Positions 48,437-57,929 of a DNA stretch of 60,066 nucleotides are shown piece after piece. The notes under the pieces were generated by a model. It made no database searches and was not told the origin of the DNA. It saw only the letters and a program-made list of their open reading frames with translations. Position numbers and translations under genes: made by a program. How positions within the stretch are numbered: position 1 is the first letter of the stretch; every line of letters starts with the position of its first letter. Origin of the DNA: Acidobacteriaceae bacterium (GTDB lineage Bacteria > Acidobacteriota > Terriglobia > Terriglobales > Acidobacteriaceae); assembly GCA_003151435.1 (NCBI GenBank), contig PLXP01000211.1:1-60066 (forward strand). Direction: 5' to 3'.

Positions 48437-49338
48437 TTGGAGGTAAGCTTGAGCGCCGATTCAGGTCTATCGAGAATTCCTGAGGCGGATATAGTTCCAG
48501 GTCTTCTCGAATCACACCAGGGTAAGCTCGGCATCGTACGGACGAATGCTCACGCTACTTCACTGAAAACCAGCGGTGGACAAGGATCAGCCAGTTCCTT
48601 TCTCGTTCGGACGCTAAGTCCTTGGAACCGGCCAATCGGTAAGCACCTGTTTGATGGGGCTTGTGTCATGTGCAGTTTGCCGGAGTTTGTCCCTGCATTT
48701 ATGATCATTGGCCTTGCCGTGCGTCTCACCTTCCGTGGACCAGTCCTGTTTGTTCAGCAACGCATCGGCCGCAATGGGCGTGCCTTTATCATCGTCAAGT
48801 TCCGCACAATGCGGGTTTGCCGGAGCGTTGCGAACCGTCCTGCGGTCACCAGAAGCGGAAACCAGCTCTTTACCCCTGTAGGCCCTTTCCTGCGTCGCTG
48901 GAAACTGGACGAGTTGCCCCAGCTTTTCAACGAGCTTCGTGGAGATATGTGCCTCATTGGTCCTAGTCCGAAGCTCCCTGAGCATCAAACCTCACTTTAT
49001 TACTGTCGCCTCGGCATCACCGGAGCGGCCACCACCGCCCTCGCCCTTTAGGAAGCAGCCTTCGCTAGATTTCCCACATTGAGCTCAACACCTACTATCA
49101 CGCCGCAATTCTCCCCTTCAAGCAACAGCTTGATGAAGGCTATATGTTCAGTGCGACCTTCGCTTCTGACCTTCACCTCTTTGTCAGAACCGTGTCACGA
49201 GACTGGGATGAGAATATCGTCAAGGAGTTGGCACAAGCGAACAGGCCGAAGGCGCAGCATGCAAAGCCCGCTCCCAAGTTGGTGATGCGGCAAGCTACCA
49301 ATGAGCCCGGGGCGGATTCGGTGACCCTCTCAGTCTGA
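48437..49338 (+). pseudogene. Frameshifted sugar transferase (same family as 26295-27119)
   Basis: Frame 1: FVQQRIGRNGRAFIIVKFRTMR..LRRWKLDELPQLFNELRGDMCLIGPSPKLP..GITGAATTALAL* (49051); homology continues in a second frame (RKQPSLDFPH) and a third (ELNTYYHAAILPFKQQLDEGYMFSATFASDLHLFVRTV). Confidence 0.8.
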
Positions 49339-49430
49339 ATCGTGGCCCATCCCGAAAGCTCGACATCTCACTCGGAATGCGATACCGCGGCATGACATAA
49401 CACTGGGGAATCGCTATCCTTGTTTGCGAC

Positions 49431-51062
49431 ATGATGGAGCGCAACCCAGGGAATGTGATTCGCTGGTTGTTTGACTCCCGCCACGGTGCGCCGTGCCGGC
49501 TGATCCCGCGGTGGATCTTTCTGCGTGCGCTCGCCGCCATCTATTTCTCTGCGTTCTATTCACTGCTCTTTCAAATCAAAGGGCTGATCGGGCAGCAAGG
49601 CATCCTGCCCGCGCACCAGTATCTGGCTGCTGTTGCCCGGGCCCTCGGTGGCGCGCGCTATTGGTACGCCCCATCGCTGTTCTGGCTCTCCTCCAGTTCG
49701 ACGATGCTGACGGCGGTTACGTGGATCGGCCTGGTTGCTTCCGTCGTTGCCTTGCTCAACCTTTGGCCGCGGCTCAGCTTCTTTGTCTGCTTCGTGTGTT
49801 TCCTTTCGTTTGTTGCCTCTTCCAGCACCTTCTCCAACTATCAATCCGACGGAATGCTTTTGGAGGCCGGCTTCCTGGCGCTGTTCTTTGCTCCGCGCGG
49901 CGTACTGCCCGGTTGGGGCGCCGGCGATCCACCTTCGCGCGCCAGCTTGTTTCTATTGCAGTGGGAGTGGTTTCGCATCTATTTCGAATCCGGCATGGTC
50001 AAGCTGCTCAGCGGCGATCCGCAGTGGCGCAACTTCACCGCCATGGACGAGTACTACCAGAACGGCCCGCTGCCCACCTGGATCGGCTGGTATGCCGAGC
50101 ACCTTCCGCATTGGTTCCACGCCGCCTCGGCCGCAGGAACGCTGGTGCTGGAACTTGGGCTGGTCTTCATGCTCTTCCTGCCGCGCCGTGTGCGCCTCGT
50201 CTGCTTCTTCATCGTCACTCCGTGGGAGGTCGGCGTTATCCTTACGGCTAACTACACGTTCCTCAATTACCTGGTACTGTCGCTGGGCTTTCTGCTGCTG
50301 GAAGATGCGTCTCTGCTGGATTTGGTTCCAGTTCGCTTTCGTCCATCGGAGCAGGCCCACGTTCCCAATGTCCCCGAGCGCGCAGAATTGCTGTCCCTGA
50401 TACGTGACACGAGCCAGGCAAGTATTCGCGAACCCGCAAGCCACCTCAATGCCATCCGCCTCGCCGTCGCCGCGGTCATGCTTTCGTGGATCGCCTACAA
50501 CACAACTGCGGAGATGATTGCCATTCCCTTCCGCCGCAATCCCCTCCCCGCCGCACCCATTGTTGCGCTTGAGCCGTTTCGCATCGCCAACCAATACGGC
50601 CTGTTCGCTGTGATGACGCGCGGCCGCTACGACATCGAATTTCAGGGTTCCAGCGACGGCGTCAACTGGGTGCCGTATCCCTTCCAATGCAAGCCGCAGG
50701 CGCTGAACGAGCCGCCTCGTATCTACGCTCCTTACCAGCCGCGCTTCGACTGGAACCTCTGGTTTGCCTCGCTCGGCGATTGGCAGCAGAACGATATCGT
50801 CCCCCTCACCGAACAGCGGCTGCTTCAGAATGATGCCGATGTGATCGCGCTGTTTCAAAGCAATCCCTTCGCGCAGTCCCCGCCACGTTTCGTCCGTGCG
50901 GTTCTGTGGCAATATTGGTTTACTTCGATGGATGAAAAACGGCGCACCGGCAATTGGTGGCGTCGCGAGTTTCTCGGCTTGTACGCACCTGAGATTACGA
51001 TCGATGCAAGCGGCAAGCCCGCTGTTGTTCAATGGCCAGACGAACTGCAGCCGCACGAATAG
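49431..51062 (+). CDS. Lipase maturation factor family protein, membrane
   Basis: RALAAIYFSAFYSLLFQIKGLIGQQGILPAHQYL; FYCSGSG-equivalent LLQWEWFRIYFESGMVKLLSGDPQWRNFTAMDEYYQNGPLPTWIGWYAEHLPHWFH; PRFDWNLWFASLGDW. Confidence 0.92.
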   Translation: MMERNPGNVIRWLFDSRHGAPCRLIPRWIFLRALAAIYFSAFYSLLFQIKGLIGQQGILPAHQYLAAVARALGGARYWYAPSLFWLSSSSTMLTAVTWIGLVASVVALLNLWPRLSFFVCFVCFLSFVASSSTFSNYQSDGMLLEAGFLALFFAPRGVLPGWGAGDPPSRASLFLLQWEWFRIYFESGMVKLLSGDPQWRNFTAMDEYYQNGPLPTWIGWYAEHLPHWFHAASAAGTLVLELGLVFMLFLPRRVRLVCFFIVTPWEVGVILTANYTFLNYLVLSLGFLLLEDASLLDLVPVRFRPSEQAHVPNVPERAELLSLIRDTSQASIREPASHLNAIRLAVAAVMLSWIAYNTTAEMIAIPFRRNPLPAAPIVALEPFRIANQYGLFAVMTRGRYDIEFQGSSDGVNWVPYPFQCKPQALNEPPRIYAPYQPRFDWNLWFASLGDWQQNDIVPLTEQRLLQNDADVIALFQSNPFAQSPPRFVRAVLWQYWFTSMDEKRRTGNWWRREFLGLYAPEITIDASGKPAVVQWPDELQPHE

Positions 51063-51080
51063 CCGGAGGAAGAGAACACG

Positions 51081-52505
51081 ATGAGGCGCGCATACGTGAT
51101 CGGGTCGGGCCCTAACGGACTGGCTGCGGCTATCGTCCTGGCGCAGGCAGGTCTCTCCGTCGAGGTCTTTGAAGCGGAAGCCGAGCCTGGCGGCGCCACA
51201 CGCACGCTGCCGCTCACGCTCCCCGGCTTCCTCCACGACTTTGGTTCCGCGGTTCATCCGTTGGCCGCCGGGTCACCATTCTTCAACACGCTTCCGCTGG
51301 CCGATTACGGTTTGGAGTGGGTTCATGGCGACGCGCCTCTTGCGCATCCGCTCGATGATTGCTCCGCCGTTGTACTCGAACGCGATCTCGGTGATGCGGA
51401 GAGAGAGTTCGGCGGCGATGGCAGATCGTGGCGACGCCTGATGCAACCTCTCGTTGACCATTGGCAGCAATTTGCGGAGGACACGCTTGGGCCCATCGTT
51501 CGTATTCCGCGTCATCCCTTGCGTATGGCACGCTTTGGGCTGGCGGCGGTCCAGCCGGCACAGACGCTCGCGGACGGCCATTTCGCTGGTGTGCGTGCGC
51601 GGGCGCTTTTTGCAGGGCTGGCGGCGCATTCGTTTCTCAGCTTCAATCGGCCGCTGAGCTCCGCAGTCGCATTGATGCTGGGCGCTTCGGCTCACGCCGT
51701 TGGCTGGCCAGTGCCTCGTGGAGGCGCGAACGCCATTTCCCATTCGCTGTTGGCCCATCTCCGCACGCTTGGCGGCACGCTCCGCACATCCCGACGCATC
51801 GATGCGCGTACCCTTCACGAAATGGACGGCGATAGCACGCTCACACTTTGCGATACAACTCCAGGCCAATTACTGTCGCTGGCGGGCGATCGTCTCGCGC
51901 CCAGGTTCCGGCGCACGCTTGATCGATTTCAGTACGGGCCGGGTGCATTCAAGGTCGACTATGCTCTCTCCGAACCTGTCCCGTGGCGTGCGCCGCAGTG
52001 TCGACGCGCAATCACCGTGCATCTTGGCGGGACCTTCGAGCAGATTGCGGCGGCGGAAGATGCGGTTGCCCGCGGCCGCCACGCCGAGCAGCCTTTTGTA
52101 CTGGTCGCGCAGCCCACGCTGTTCGACCCGTCCCGCGCGCCGCAGGGCAAACACGTTCTATGGGCCTATTGCCATGTGCCCAACGGCTCCGCCGTCGACA
52201 TGACCCAGCGCATCGAAGCGCAGATAGAGCGATTCGCCCCAGGCTTTCGCGATTGCATCCTGGCGCGCCAAGTCTCGACTCCGGCCGCGCTGGAGCAGAT
52301 GGATGCGAACCTGGTGGGCGGCGACATCAACGGCGGAGCATTCACGGTACGGCAAATGCTGTTCCGCCCCAGCGTGATGAATTACGCCACCGGCAACCCG
52401 AACCTCTATCTCTGTTCCGCATCCACTCCTCCCGGCGGCGGCGTTCATGGCATGTGCGGCTTTTACGCGGCCCGTCTAGCACTTCGCAAAACCGGTAATG
52501 GCTAG
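51081..52505 (+). CDS. NAD(P)/FAD-dependent oxidoreductase (phytoene desaturase-like)
   Basis: RRAYVIGSGPNGLAAAIVLAQAGLSVEVFEAEAEPGGATRTLPLTLPGFLHDFGSAVHPLA; C-terminal YLCSASTPPGGGVHGMCGFYAARLAL. Confidence 0.92.
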   Translation: MRRAYVIGSGPNGLAAAIVLAQAGLSVEVFEAEAEPGGATRTLPLTLPGFLHDFGSAVHPLAAGSPFFNTLPLADYGLEWVHGDAPLAHPLDDCSAVVLERDLGDAEREFGGDGRSWRRLMQPLVDHWQQFAEDTLGPIVRIPRHPLRMARFGLAAVQPAQTLADGHFAGVRARALFAGLAAHSFLSFNRPLSSAVALMLGASAHAVGWPVPRGGANAISHSLLAHLRTLGGTLRTSRRIDARTLHEMDGDSTLTLCDTTPGQLLSLAGDRLAPRFRRTLDRFQYGPGAFKVDYALSEPVPWRAPQCRRAITVHLGGTFEQIAAAEDAVARGRHAEQPFVLVAQPTLFDPSRAPQGKHVLWAYCHVPNGSAVDMTQRIEAQIERFAPGFRDCILARQVSTPAALEQMDANLVGGDINGGAFTVRQMLFRPSVMNYATGNPNLYLCSASTPPGGGVHGMCGFYAARLALRKTGNG

Positions 52506-52611
52506 CCGCGATCGACCGTCGCCCAGCACATTTTGTAACTCATCGACTTCAACGCTGTTTCTGTTAGCATTCTCCCCGAGTCAATCACTTGAGGGGGATT
52601 GTGTTTTGCAG

Positions 52612-53952
52612 ATGAAGCGCATGGTTCTTTTGCTGTTTTTGTGCTCTGGCCTGGCTTTCGGCCGGCAGCCCTCATCTCCTTCGACTGCCTCATCCGTTCA
52701 GCCTTCGCGCGAGACATATCTCAAGCTCGCCGCGCAGGTCGACGACGCGCTTCACACCGATGTGCTCAACGTCTGGTTTCCGCGATCGGTCGATCGTGAG
52801 CATGGTGGATTCCATTCCCACTTCACGCGCGATTGGCAGTGGGCGCCCAGCGACGGCAAGTTCTCTGTCTTCCAAGGCCGCATGACGTGGGTCGCATCGC
52901 AAGTGGTGCTGCGCGACCCAAAGCTGAAGCAGGAATTCCTGCCCATCGTGCATCAGGGCGTGGACTTTCTCCAGAATGTGATGTGGGATAAGCAAGACGG
53001 CGGGTTCTATTGGGGACTCGACGACGAGGGCAAGGTCACTCCGGCGTTTACCGATGGCAAGCATCTCTACGGCATCGGCTTCTGCATCTACGGAGCAGCC
53101 GCGGCGTACCAGGCCACCGGCGATCCCAAGGCACTTGCGCTCGCCAAAGAGGGATTTCTCTGGGCCGACAAGCACGCCCACGACTCAGCGAATGGCGGGT
53201 ACTTCGAGTGGCTCACGCGCGATGGCAAGCCCATTGTTCCTCAAGTTCCAAATGGGGAGATTGCAATGGGACCCATCAGCCCCGTGAACTACAAGTCGAT
53301 GAACACGCACATTCATCTGCTTGAGGCCTTCACGCAGCTTTACGAGGTATGGCCCGATCCCACGTTGCACGACAGGCTTGAAGAACTCCTTGCCATCGTG
53401 CGCGACAAAATCTGTGTCGAGCCCGGCGTTATGAACCTCTACTTCACCAATCAGTGGCAGGCAATTCCCGATCATGACTCCTACGGTCACGATGTTGAAA
53501 CAGCCTACCTGATGCTCGAGACCGACGAGGTCCTTCACCACAAGGCAAGCGCGAAGTCCGAACGCATGGCCAAGATGCTGGTCGACCATGCTCTCGCCTA
53601 TGGATGGGATCACGACAACGGCGGGTTCTACCGCGAGGGCACCACGTTCGGCAAAACTGAGGACACCATCAAGGAATGGTGGGTCGAGGTGGAAGGGTTA
53701 AATGCGCTGCTGCTGATGCACGATCGCTACGGCAAACAAAACCCCATCTACTTTCAACGATTCCTTGAGCAGTGGGACTTCATCCAAAACCATACGATCG
53801 ACGCGAAATTCCACGGCCTCTACAACCTGACAAAAGCAGATGGCACGCCCATCACTCCAGACAAAGGTGTCATCTGGAAAGCGGCGTATCACGATAGCCG
53901 GGCCTTCTGGAATGTAAGCGAACGCTTGCGCCGGCTTGCAGCAGAGCCATAG
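52612..53952 (+). CDS. N-acylglucosamine 2-epimerase (AGE) family protein, secreted
   Basis: Signal peptide MKRMVLLLFLCSGLAFG; VWFPRSVDREHGGFHSHFTRDWQW; MNTHIHLLEAFTQLYEVWPD; HDVETAYLMLETDE; KEWWVEVEGLNALLLMH. Confidence 0.88.
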   Translation: MKRMVLLLFLCSGLAFGRQPSSPSTASSVQPSRETYLKLAAQVDDALHTDVLNVWFPRSVDREHGGFHSHFTRDWQWAPSDGKFSVFQGRMTWVASQVVLRDPKLKQEFLPIVHQGVDFLQNVMWDKQDGGFYWGLDDEGKVTPAFTDGKHLYGIGFCIYGAAAAYQATGDPKALALAKEGFLWADKHAHDSANGGYFEWLTRDGKPIVPQVPNGEIAMGPISPVNYKSMNTHIHLLEAFTQLYEVWPDPTLHDRLEELLAIVRDKICVEPGVMNLYFTNQWQAIPDHDSYGHDVETAYLMLETDEVLHHKASAKSERMAKMLVDHALAYGWDHDNGGFYREGTTFGKTEDTIKEWWVEVEGLNALLLMHDRYGKQNPIYFQRFLEQWDFIQNHTIDAKFHGLYNLTKADGTPITPDKGVIWKAAYHDSRAFWNVSERLRRLAAEP

Positions 53953-53967
53953 GCAACACTCTCTCCA

Positions 53968-54630
53968 TTAGGGCTCCGTGCGTGTGAACTGCTGCAGGAT
54001 GACCTTGGAAAAAGTCACTGCTGCCGTGCCGTCGGCATTATGCGCACACACTCCGATGCCCACGTACACGGGTCCTTCCATCTTGAGCGTGTACGAAGAA
54101 AACGCGGTCAGCTTTCCATCGCTATCGCTCGTGTAGGTCGTAAACTGGTCGCCCTTGCGCTCGATTCGGAGCCGGTTCGACCCAGCCTTGGGTGCCGTGA
54201 CGTCTTCTGTCTTGCCGCCGGCAACAACTCGATACTGCAGTGTGATGTGTCCATCGCCGTGAATGGCAACATCGGCATACGGCGATCCCGGATCCAGGCT
54301 CTGCCGAAAGATCAGCACGGCCTTCTCCAGTGGGATGACACCGCTTGACGGAAACTCCACGTCCGCGGTCAAACTCGCATCTCCAGACATACGAACCCAA
54401 CTGAAGTGGAAGGCATCTGCAGCGCCCCACATATCGGCCCCGCCGCCGGTCACATGGTATACCCAGTTTGCCTGATCGTAGACAGTTGAGCCCTTCTGCG
54501 TGGCGCCCACGTCCGTCGAGCCCGCAAAGACGCCTTGATGCGCGCTGCTGTTCTGCTGCCCGTAGGCAACCAGGCCACCAGCGAATGCGACAGCGATGAT
54601 CAGGTTGAAACCAAACCGGATGTTTGTCAT
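53968..54630 (-). CDS. DUF1349-like secreted protein
   Basis: Signal peptide MTNIRFGFNLIIAVAFAGGLVAYGQ; DMWGAADAFHFSWVRMSGDASLTADVEF..EKAVLIFRQSLDPGSPYADVAIHGDGHITLQYR. Confidence 0.7.
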   Translation of the reverse strand: MTNIRFGFNLIIAVAFAGGLVAYGQQNSSAHQGVFAGSTDVGATQKGSTVYDQANWVYHVTGGGADMWGAADAFHFSWVRMSGDASLTADVEFPSSGVIPLEKAVLIFRQSLDPGSPYADVAIHGDGHITLQYRVVAGGKTEDVTAPKAGSNRLRIERKGDQFTTYTSDSDGKLTAFSSYTLKMEGPVYVGIGVCAHNADGTAAVTFSKVILQQFTRTEP

Positions 54631-54696
54631 AAAAGTAGGATCACTATAAATGAAGTGCCCTGGTGTGGGGTTCCAAAAGTAAGTTAGAAAACACCC

Positions 54697-54757
54697 TGTC
54701 ATGCTGAGCGAAATCTGGCGCGTTTTTTGCGCCAGATGAAGTCGAAGGATCTGCGGT
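54697..54757. repeat. Interspersed repeat (TGTCATGCTGAGC..GAAGTCGAAGGATCTGC) containing a hairpin
   Basis: Shares TGTCATSCTGAGC and AAGTCGAAGG segments with 59990-60021; internal ATCTGGCGC-GTTTTTT-GCGCCAGAT stem-loop 54713-54737. Confidence 0.65.
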
Positions 54758-55247
54758 TACGGGATTTACGCACAAGTGCGGCTCCCTTTCAATCTCGCAG
54801 CGAACTTCGGACTCACCAAACCAGAACGTAATCCGTAGGCCGACCTTCAATTGACGCTCCGCGGCGTTGGCTGCGTCGATCCCGCTCCCTCGCCAAATTT
54901 CCAACCCCCCTCGACCATCGGCCCCGATCACCGTCCTTGTCGCGCACCCTGTTTATTTCATTGGGCTTAGCTGCCACAACCTGCACCAGCAGCCATCCCG
55001 CGCGATTCACAGCGGCGGTCTTCCATTTTGTCTTCATCCCAAAATTTGGTACCATGAGCGAGCAGATGATTTGCGCCGCCCCAAGCCGCCTCTGTTGTTG
55101 CCTGTCGAACATCTTCGACGGGTGTATACACTAGTCTCTGATCTCCAGCACAACTGATCGAGAAGACGCACCCGAAGCTGAATCGCCGGGTGAATCTTCA
55201 TATTGCTTCGGCCTTCAGCATCCACCTTCGAAACTCAAGAGGTATGT

Positions 55248-56204
55248 ATGCCGATCGCCGAAAGCGAAACACCCGGACTATCCTCACAATCGCGCGTTGT
55301 CACACCGCGAAGCCTGAGTCACCTGCGCCTGCTTGAAGCGGAGAGCATTCACATTCTGCGTGAAGTGGCCTCGGAGTTTGAGCGTCCGGTCATGCTCTAC
55401 TCCATCGGCAAAGATTCATCCGTCATGCTGCGCCTGGCGCAAAAGGCCTTCTTTCCCGGCCCCATTCCGTTTCCGCTGCTGCACATCGATACGGGCTTCA
55501 AGTTCCGCGAGATGATCACCTTCCGCGATGAGATGGCGCGCAGCGTGGGCGCGGAGCTGCTGGTGTGGCGCAATGAACCTGCCATCGCCGCGGGCACCAA
55601 TCCCATCGCGCTCGATACCAGGCGATGTTGCGGGTTGCTCAAAACGCAGGCGCTGCTCGATGCTCTTCGCCACTACAACTTCGATGCTGCGTTTGGCGGC
55701 GCTCGGCGCGACGAAGAAAAGGCGCGCGCCAAAGAGCGCATCTACTCTTTCCGCGACTCCGCCGGTCAGTGGGACCCGAAGAACCAGCGCCCTGAGTTGT
55801 GGAACCTCTACAACGCGCGCATTCATCCCGGCGAGAGCATCCGCGTCTTCCCGCTCTCCAACTGGACCGAGATGGATGTGTGGCAATACATCCACGAGGA
55901 AGACATTCCCGTCGTGGATCTCTACTTCGCGAAGGAACGCCCCATGTACATACGCGGCGACGCGCTTCTGCCCATCGAGCAGAATTTCGTCGCCCGCCTC
56001 GGAGAGAAACCGCAGCTCGTAAAATCACGCCTCCGTTCGCTGGGATGCAGCCCCTGCACCGGCGCCATTCGCTCTGACGCCGCGACAGTCGCCGACATCA
56101 TTGCGGAATTACTTTCGTTTCGCTCATCGGAGCGAGCCAATCGCGTCATCGATCACGACCAGGAAGGATCCATGGAGATCAAGAAGCGGGAGGGATACTT
56201 CTAA
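55248..56204 (+). CDS. cysD: Sulfate adenylyltransferase subunit 2
   Basis: [90 protein letters not shown]-terminal KKREGYF. Confidence 0.97.
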   Translation: MPIAESETPGLSSQSRVVTPRSLSHLRLLEAESIHILREVASEFERPVMLYSIGKDSSVMLRLAQKAFFPGPIPFPLLHIDTGFKFREMITFRDEMARSVGAELLVWRNEPAIAAGTNPIALDTRRCCGLLKTQALLDALRHYNFDAAFGGARRDEEKARAKERIYSFRDSAGQWDPKNQRPELWNLYNARIHPGESIRVFPLSNWTEMDVWQYIHEEDIPVVDLYFAKERPMYIRGDALLPIEQNFVARLGEKPQLVKSRLRSLGCSPCTGAIRSDAATVADIIAELLSFRSSERANRVIDHDQEGSMEIKKREGYF

Positions 56205-57929
56205 ATGGCCGCGACCACTGTGCCAGGCTTTTCAATTCAGGAGTTTCTCGTCGAGGAGCGCGAGAAAGACCTGCTTCGTTTCTCCACCGCGGGCAGCGTG
56301 GACGACGGTAAGTCCACGCTCATCGGCAGGCTTCTCTATGACACACAATCGGTCTACGAAGACCAGGTGCGATCCATTGAAGGCAAGGGCACAACCGCGC
56401 CCGGCCAGATCGATTTCGCCCTGCTCACTGACGGCCTCCGCGCGGAACGCGAGCAGGGCATCACCATCGACGTTGCCTATCGCTACTTCTCCACGGCGCG
56501 CCGCAAGTTCATCATTGCCGATACGCCCGGCCACGAGCAGTACACGCGCAACATGGCCACCGGCGCCTCCACGGCCGATGCCGCCGTGGTCTTGATCGAC
56601 GCCAGCAAAGGCGTTCTGATCCAGTCCCGCCGCCACGCTTACATCGCATCGCTCCTGCGGGTGCAACACGTTCTCGTCGCCGTCAACAAGATGGACCTGA
56701 TCGGCTACAACGAGGCCGCATTCCGCGTCATCGAACGCGACTTTCGCCTCGTGCTTGAGCAGATCGCGTCTGACACCGGCAACCCCGTCGAAGCGACTTT
56801 CGTCCCCGTCAGCGCGCTCGCCGGCGACAACATTGTTCATCGCTCCGCATCGATGCCTTGGTACGCGGGACCATCGCTGCTTGAACTGCTTGAATCGCTG
56901 CCGTCGTCCCACGACACACGCACGGAGCCCTTTCGTTTTCCTGTGCAACGCGTGCTTCGGCCTGACCACACCTTCCGCGGCTTCGCCGGCCAAATCGCCT
57001 CAGGCACCGTGCGTCCCGGCGACTCCATCACCGTGCTTCCGTCCGGTAGAAGCGCACAGGTGCAGCGCATCGTCACCTGGGACGGCGACCTCGACGAGGC
57101 GCGCGCGCCGCTTTCCGTCACACTGGTGCTGAACCACGAGCTCGACATCAGCCGCGGCGATCTCATCGTTTCGTCCCAGTCGCCGGCGACGGTCGCCAAG
57201 AGCGCAACGGCCGCGCTCGTCTGGATGGATCAGCGGCCGCTCGAGCTCAATCGCCGCTACCTGGTCAAGCACACCAGCCAGACGGTCCCTGCGTTCGTCT
57301 CATCGCTCGAGCATCGCACCGATATCGGCACGCTGCGTCACGAGCCCGCGACGACGCTTGAGATGAATGGCATCGGCGTTGTGAAGCTCCACCTGCTGCG
57401 TCCCATCGCGCTCGATCGGTACGCGGAAAACCGCAGCACCGGCGCGCTCATCCTGATTGATGCTGAATCCAACCGCACCGTCGCCGCCGGCATGATCACC
57501 GCCGCATCCAGCTACGCCGCAACCGGCGATCTCACTCATGCGGACGCATGGGGCCCTGTCACCGCCGGCGAAAGAGAAGCGCGTTGGGGACATCGCGGTG
57601 GCGTTCTCGAGCTTTCCGGCCCTGTTGGCCTCATTGATTCCATCGAGCGTTCTCTATTCACGGTTGGCGTTGTGTCCGCTCGCATTGAAGCGGACGCCGA
57701 TGCGTTCGTCCTTCATCCCCGCCTGCTTGAAATCGTCACGAATCTGCAAACGCAATCCGGTCTGCTGTCGCTTGTTGTTCACGCCAGCGAAAGCAACACA
57801 CTCACAGCGCGCGCTGAAGGCAGGCAAATCACAGTCGACGCTGATGAACCCATCCAGGCTGTCTCCGCCGTCCATCAGTTGCTGCACAGCACAGGCATCT
57901 TCATTCCATCAGAGAAGGCAGGTTTGTGA
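56205..57929 (+). CDS. cysN: Sulfate adenylyltransferase subunit 1 with extra C-terminal CysC-like remnant
   Basis: FSTAGSVDDGKSTLIGRLLYDTQSVYEDQ, DGLRAEREQGITIDVAYRYFSTARRKFIIADTPGHEQYTRNMATGAS, NKMDL; C-terminal ~120 aa beyond the usual CysN length. Confidence 0.96.
   Translation: MAATTVPGFSIQEFLVEEREKDLLRFSTAGSVDDGKSTLIGRLLYDTQSVYEDQVRSIEGKGTTAPGQIDFALLTDGLRAEREQGITIDVAYRYFSTARRKFIIADTPGHEQYTRNMATGASTADAAVVLIDASKGVLIQSRRHAYIASLLRVQHVLVAVNKMDLIGYNEAAFRVIERDFRLVLEQIASDTGNPVEATFVPVSALAGDNIVHRSASMPWYAGPSLLELLESLPSSHDTRTEPFRFPVQRVLRPDHTFRGFAGQIASGTVRPGDSITVLPSGRSAQVQRIVTWDGDLDEARAPLSVTLVLNHELDISRGDLIVSSQSPATVAKSATAALVWMDQRPLELNRRYLVKHTSQTVPAFVSSLEHRTDIGTLRHEPATTLEMNGIGVVKLHLLRPIALDRYAENRSTGALILIDAESNRTVAAGMITAASSYAATGDLTHADAWGPVTAGEREARWGHRGGVLELSGPVGLIDSIERSLFTVGVVSARIEADADAFVLHPRLLEIVTNLQTQSGLLSLVVHASESNTLTARAEGRQITVDADEPIQAVSAVHQLLHSTGIFIPSEKAGL

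Noticed and set aside
54713-54737. ATCTGGCGC/GCGCCAGAT hairpin as an intrinsic terminator
   Set aside because: The T6 run is in the loop, not after the stem, and it lies inside a dispersed repeat.
54813-55112. 99-aa minus-strand ORF upstream of cysD
   Set aside because: Low-complexity, Arg-rich translation in the operon's leader; no support.
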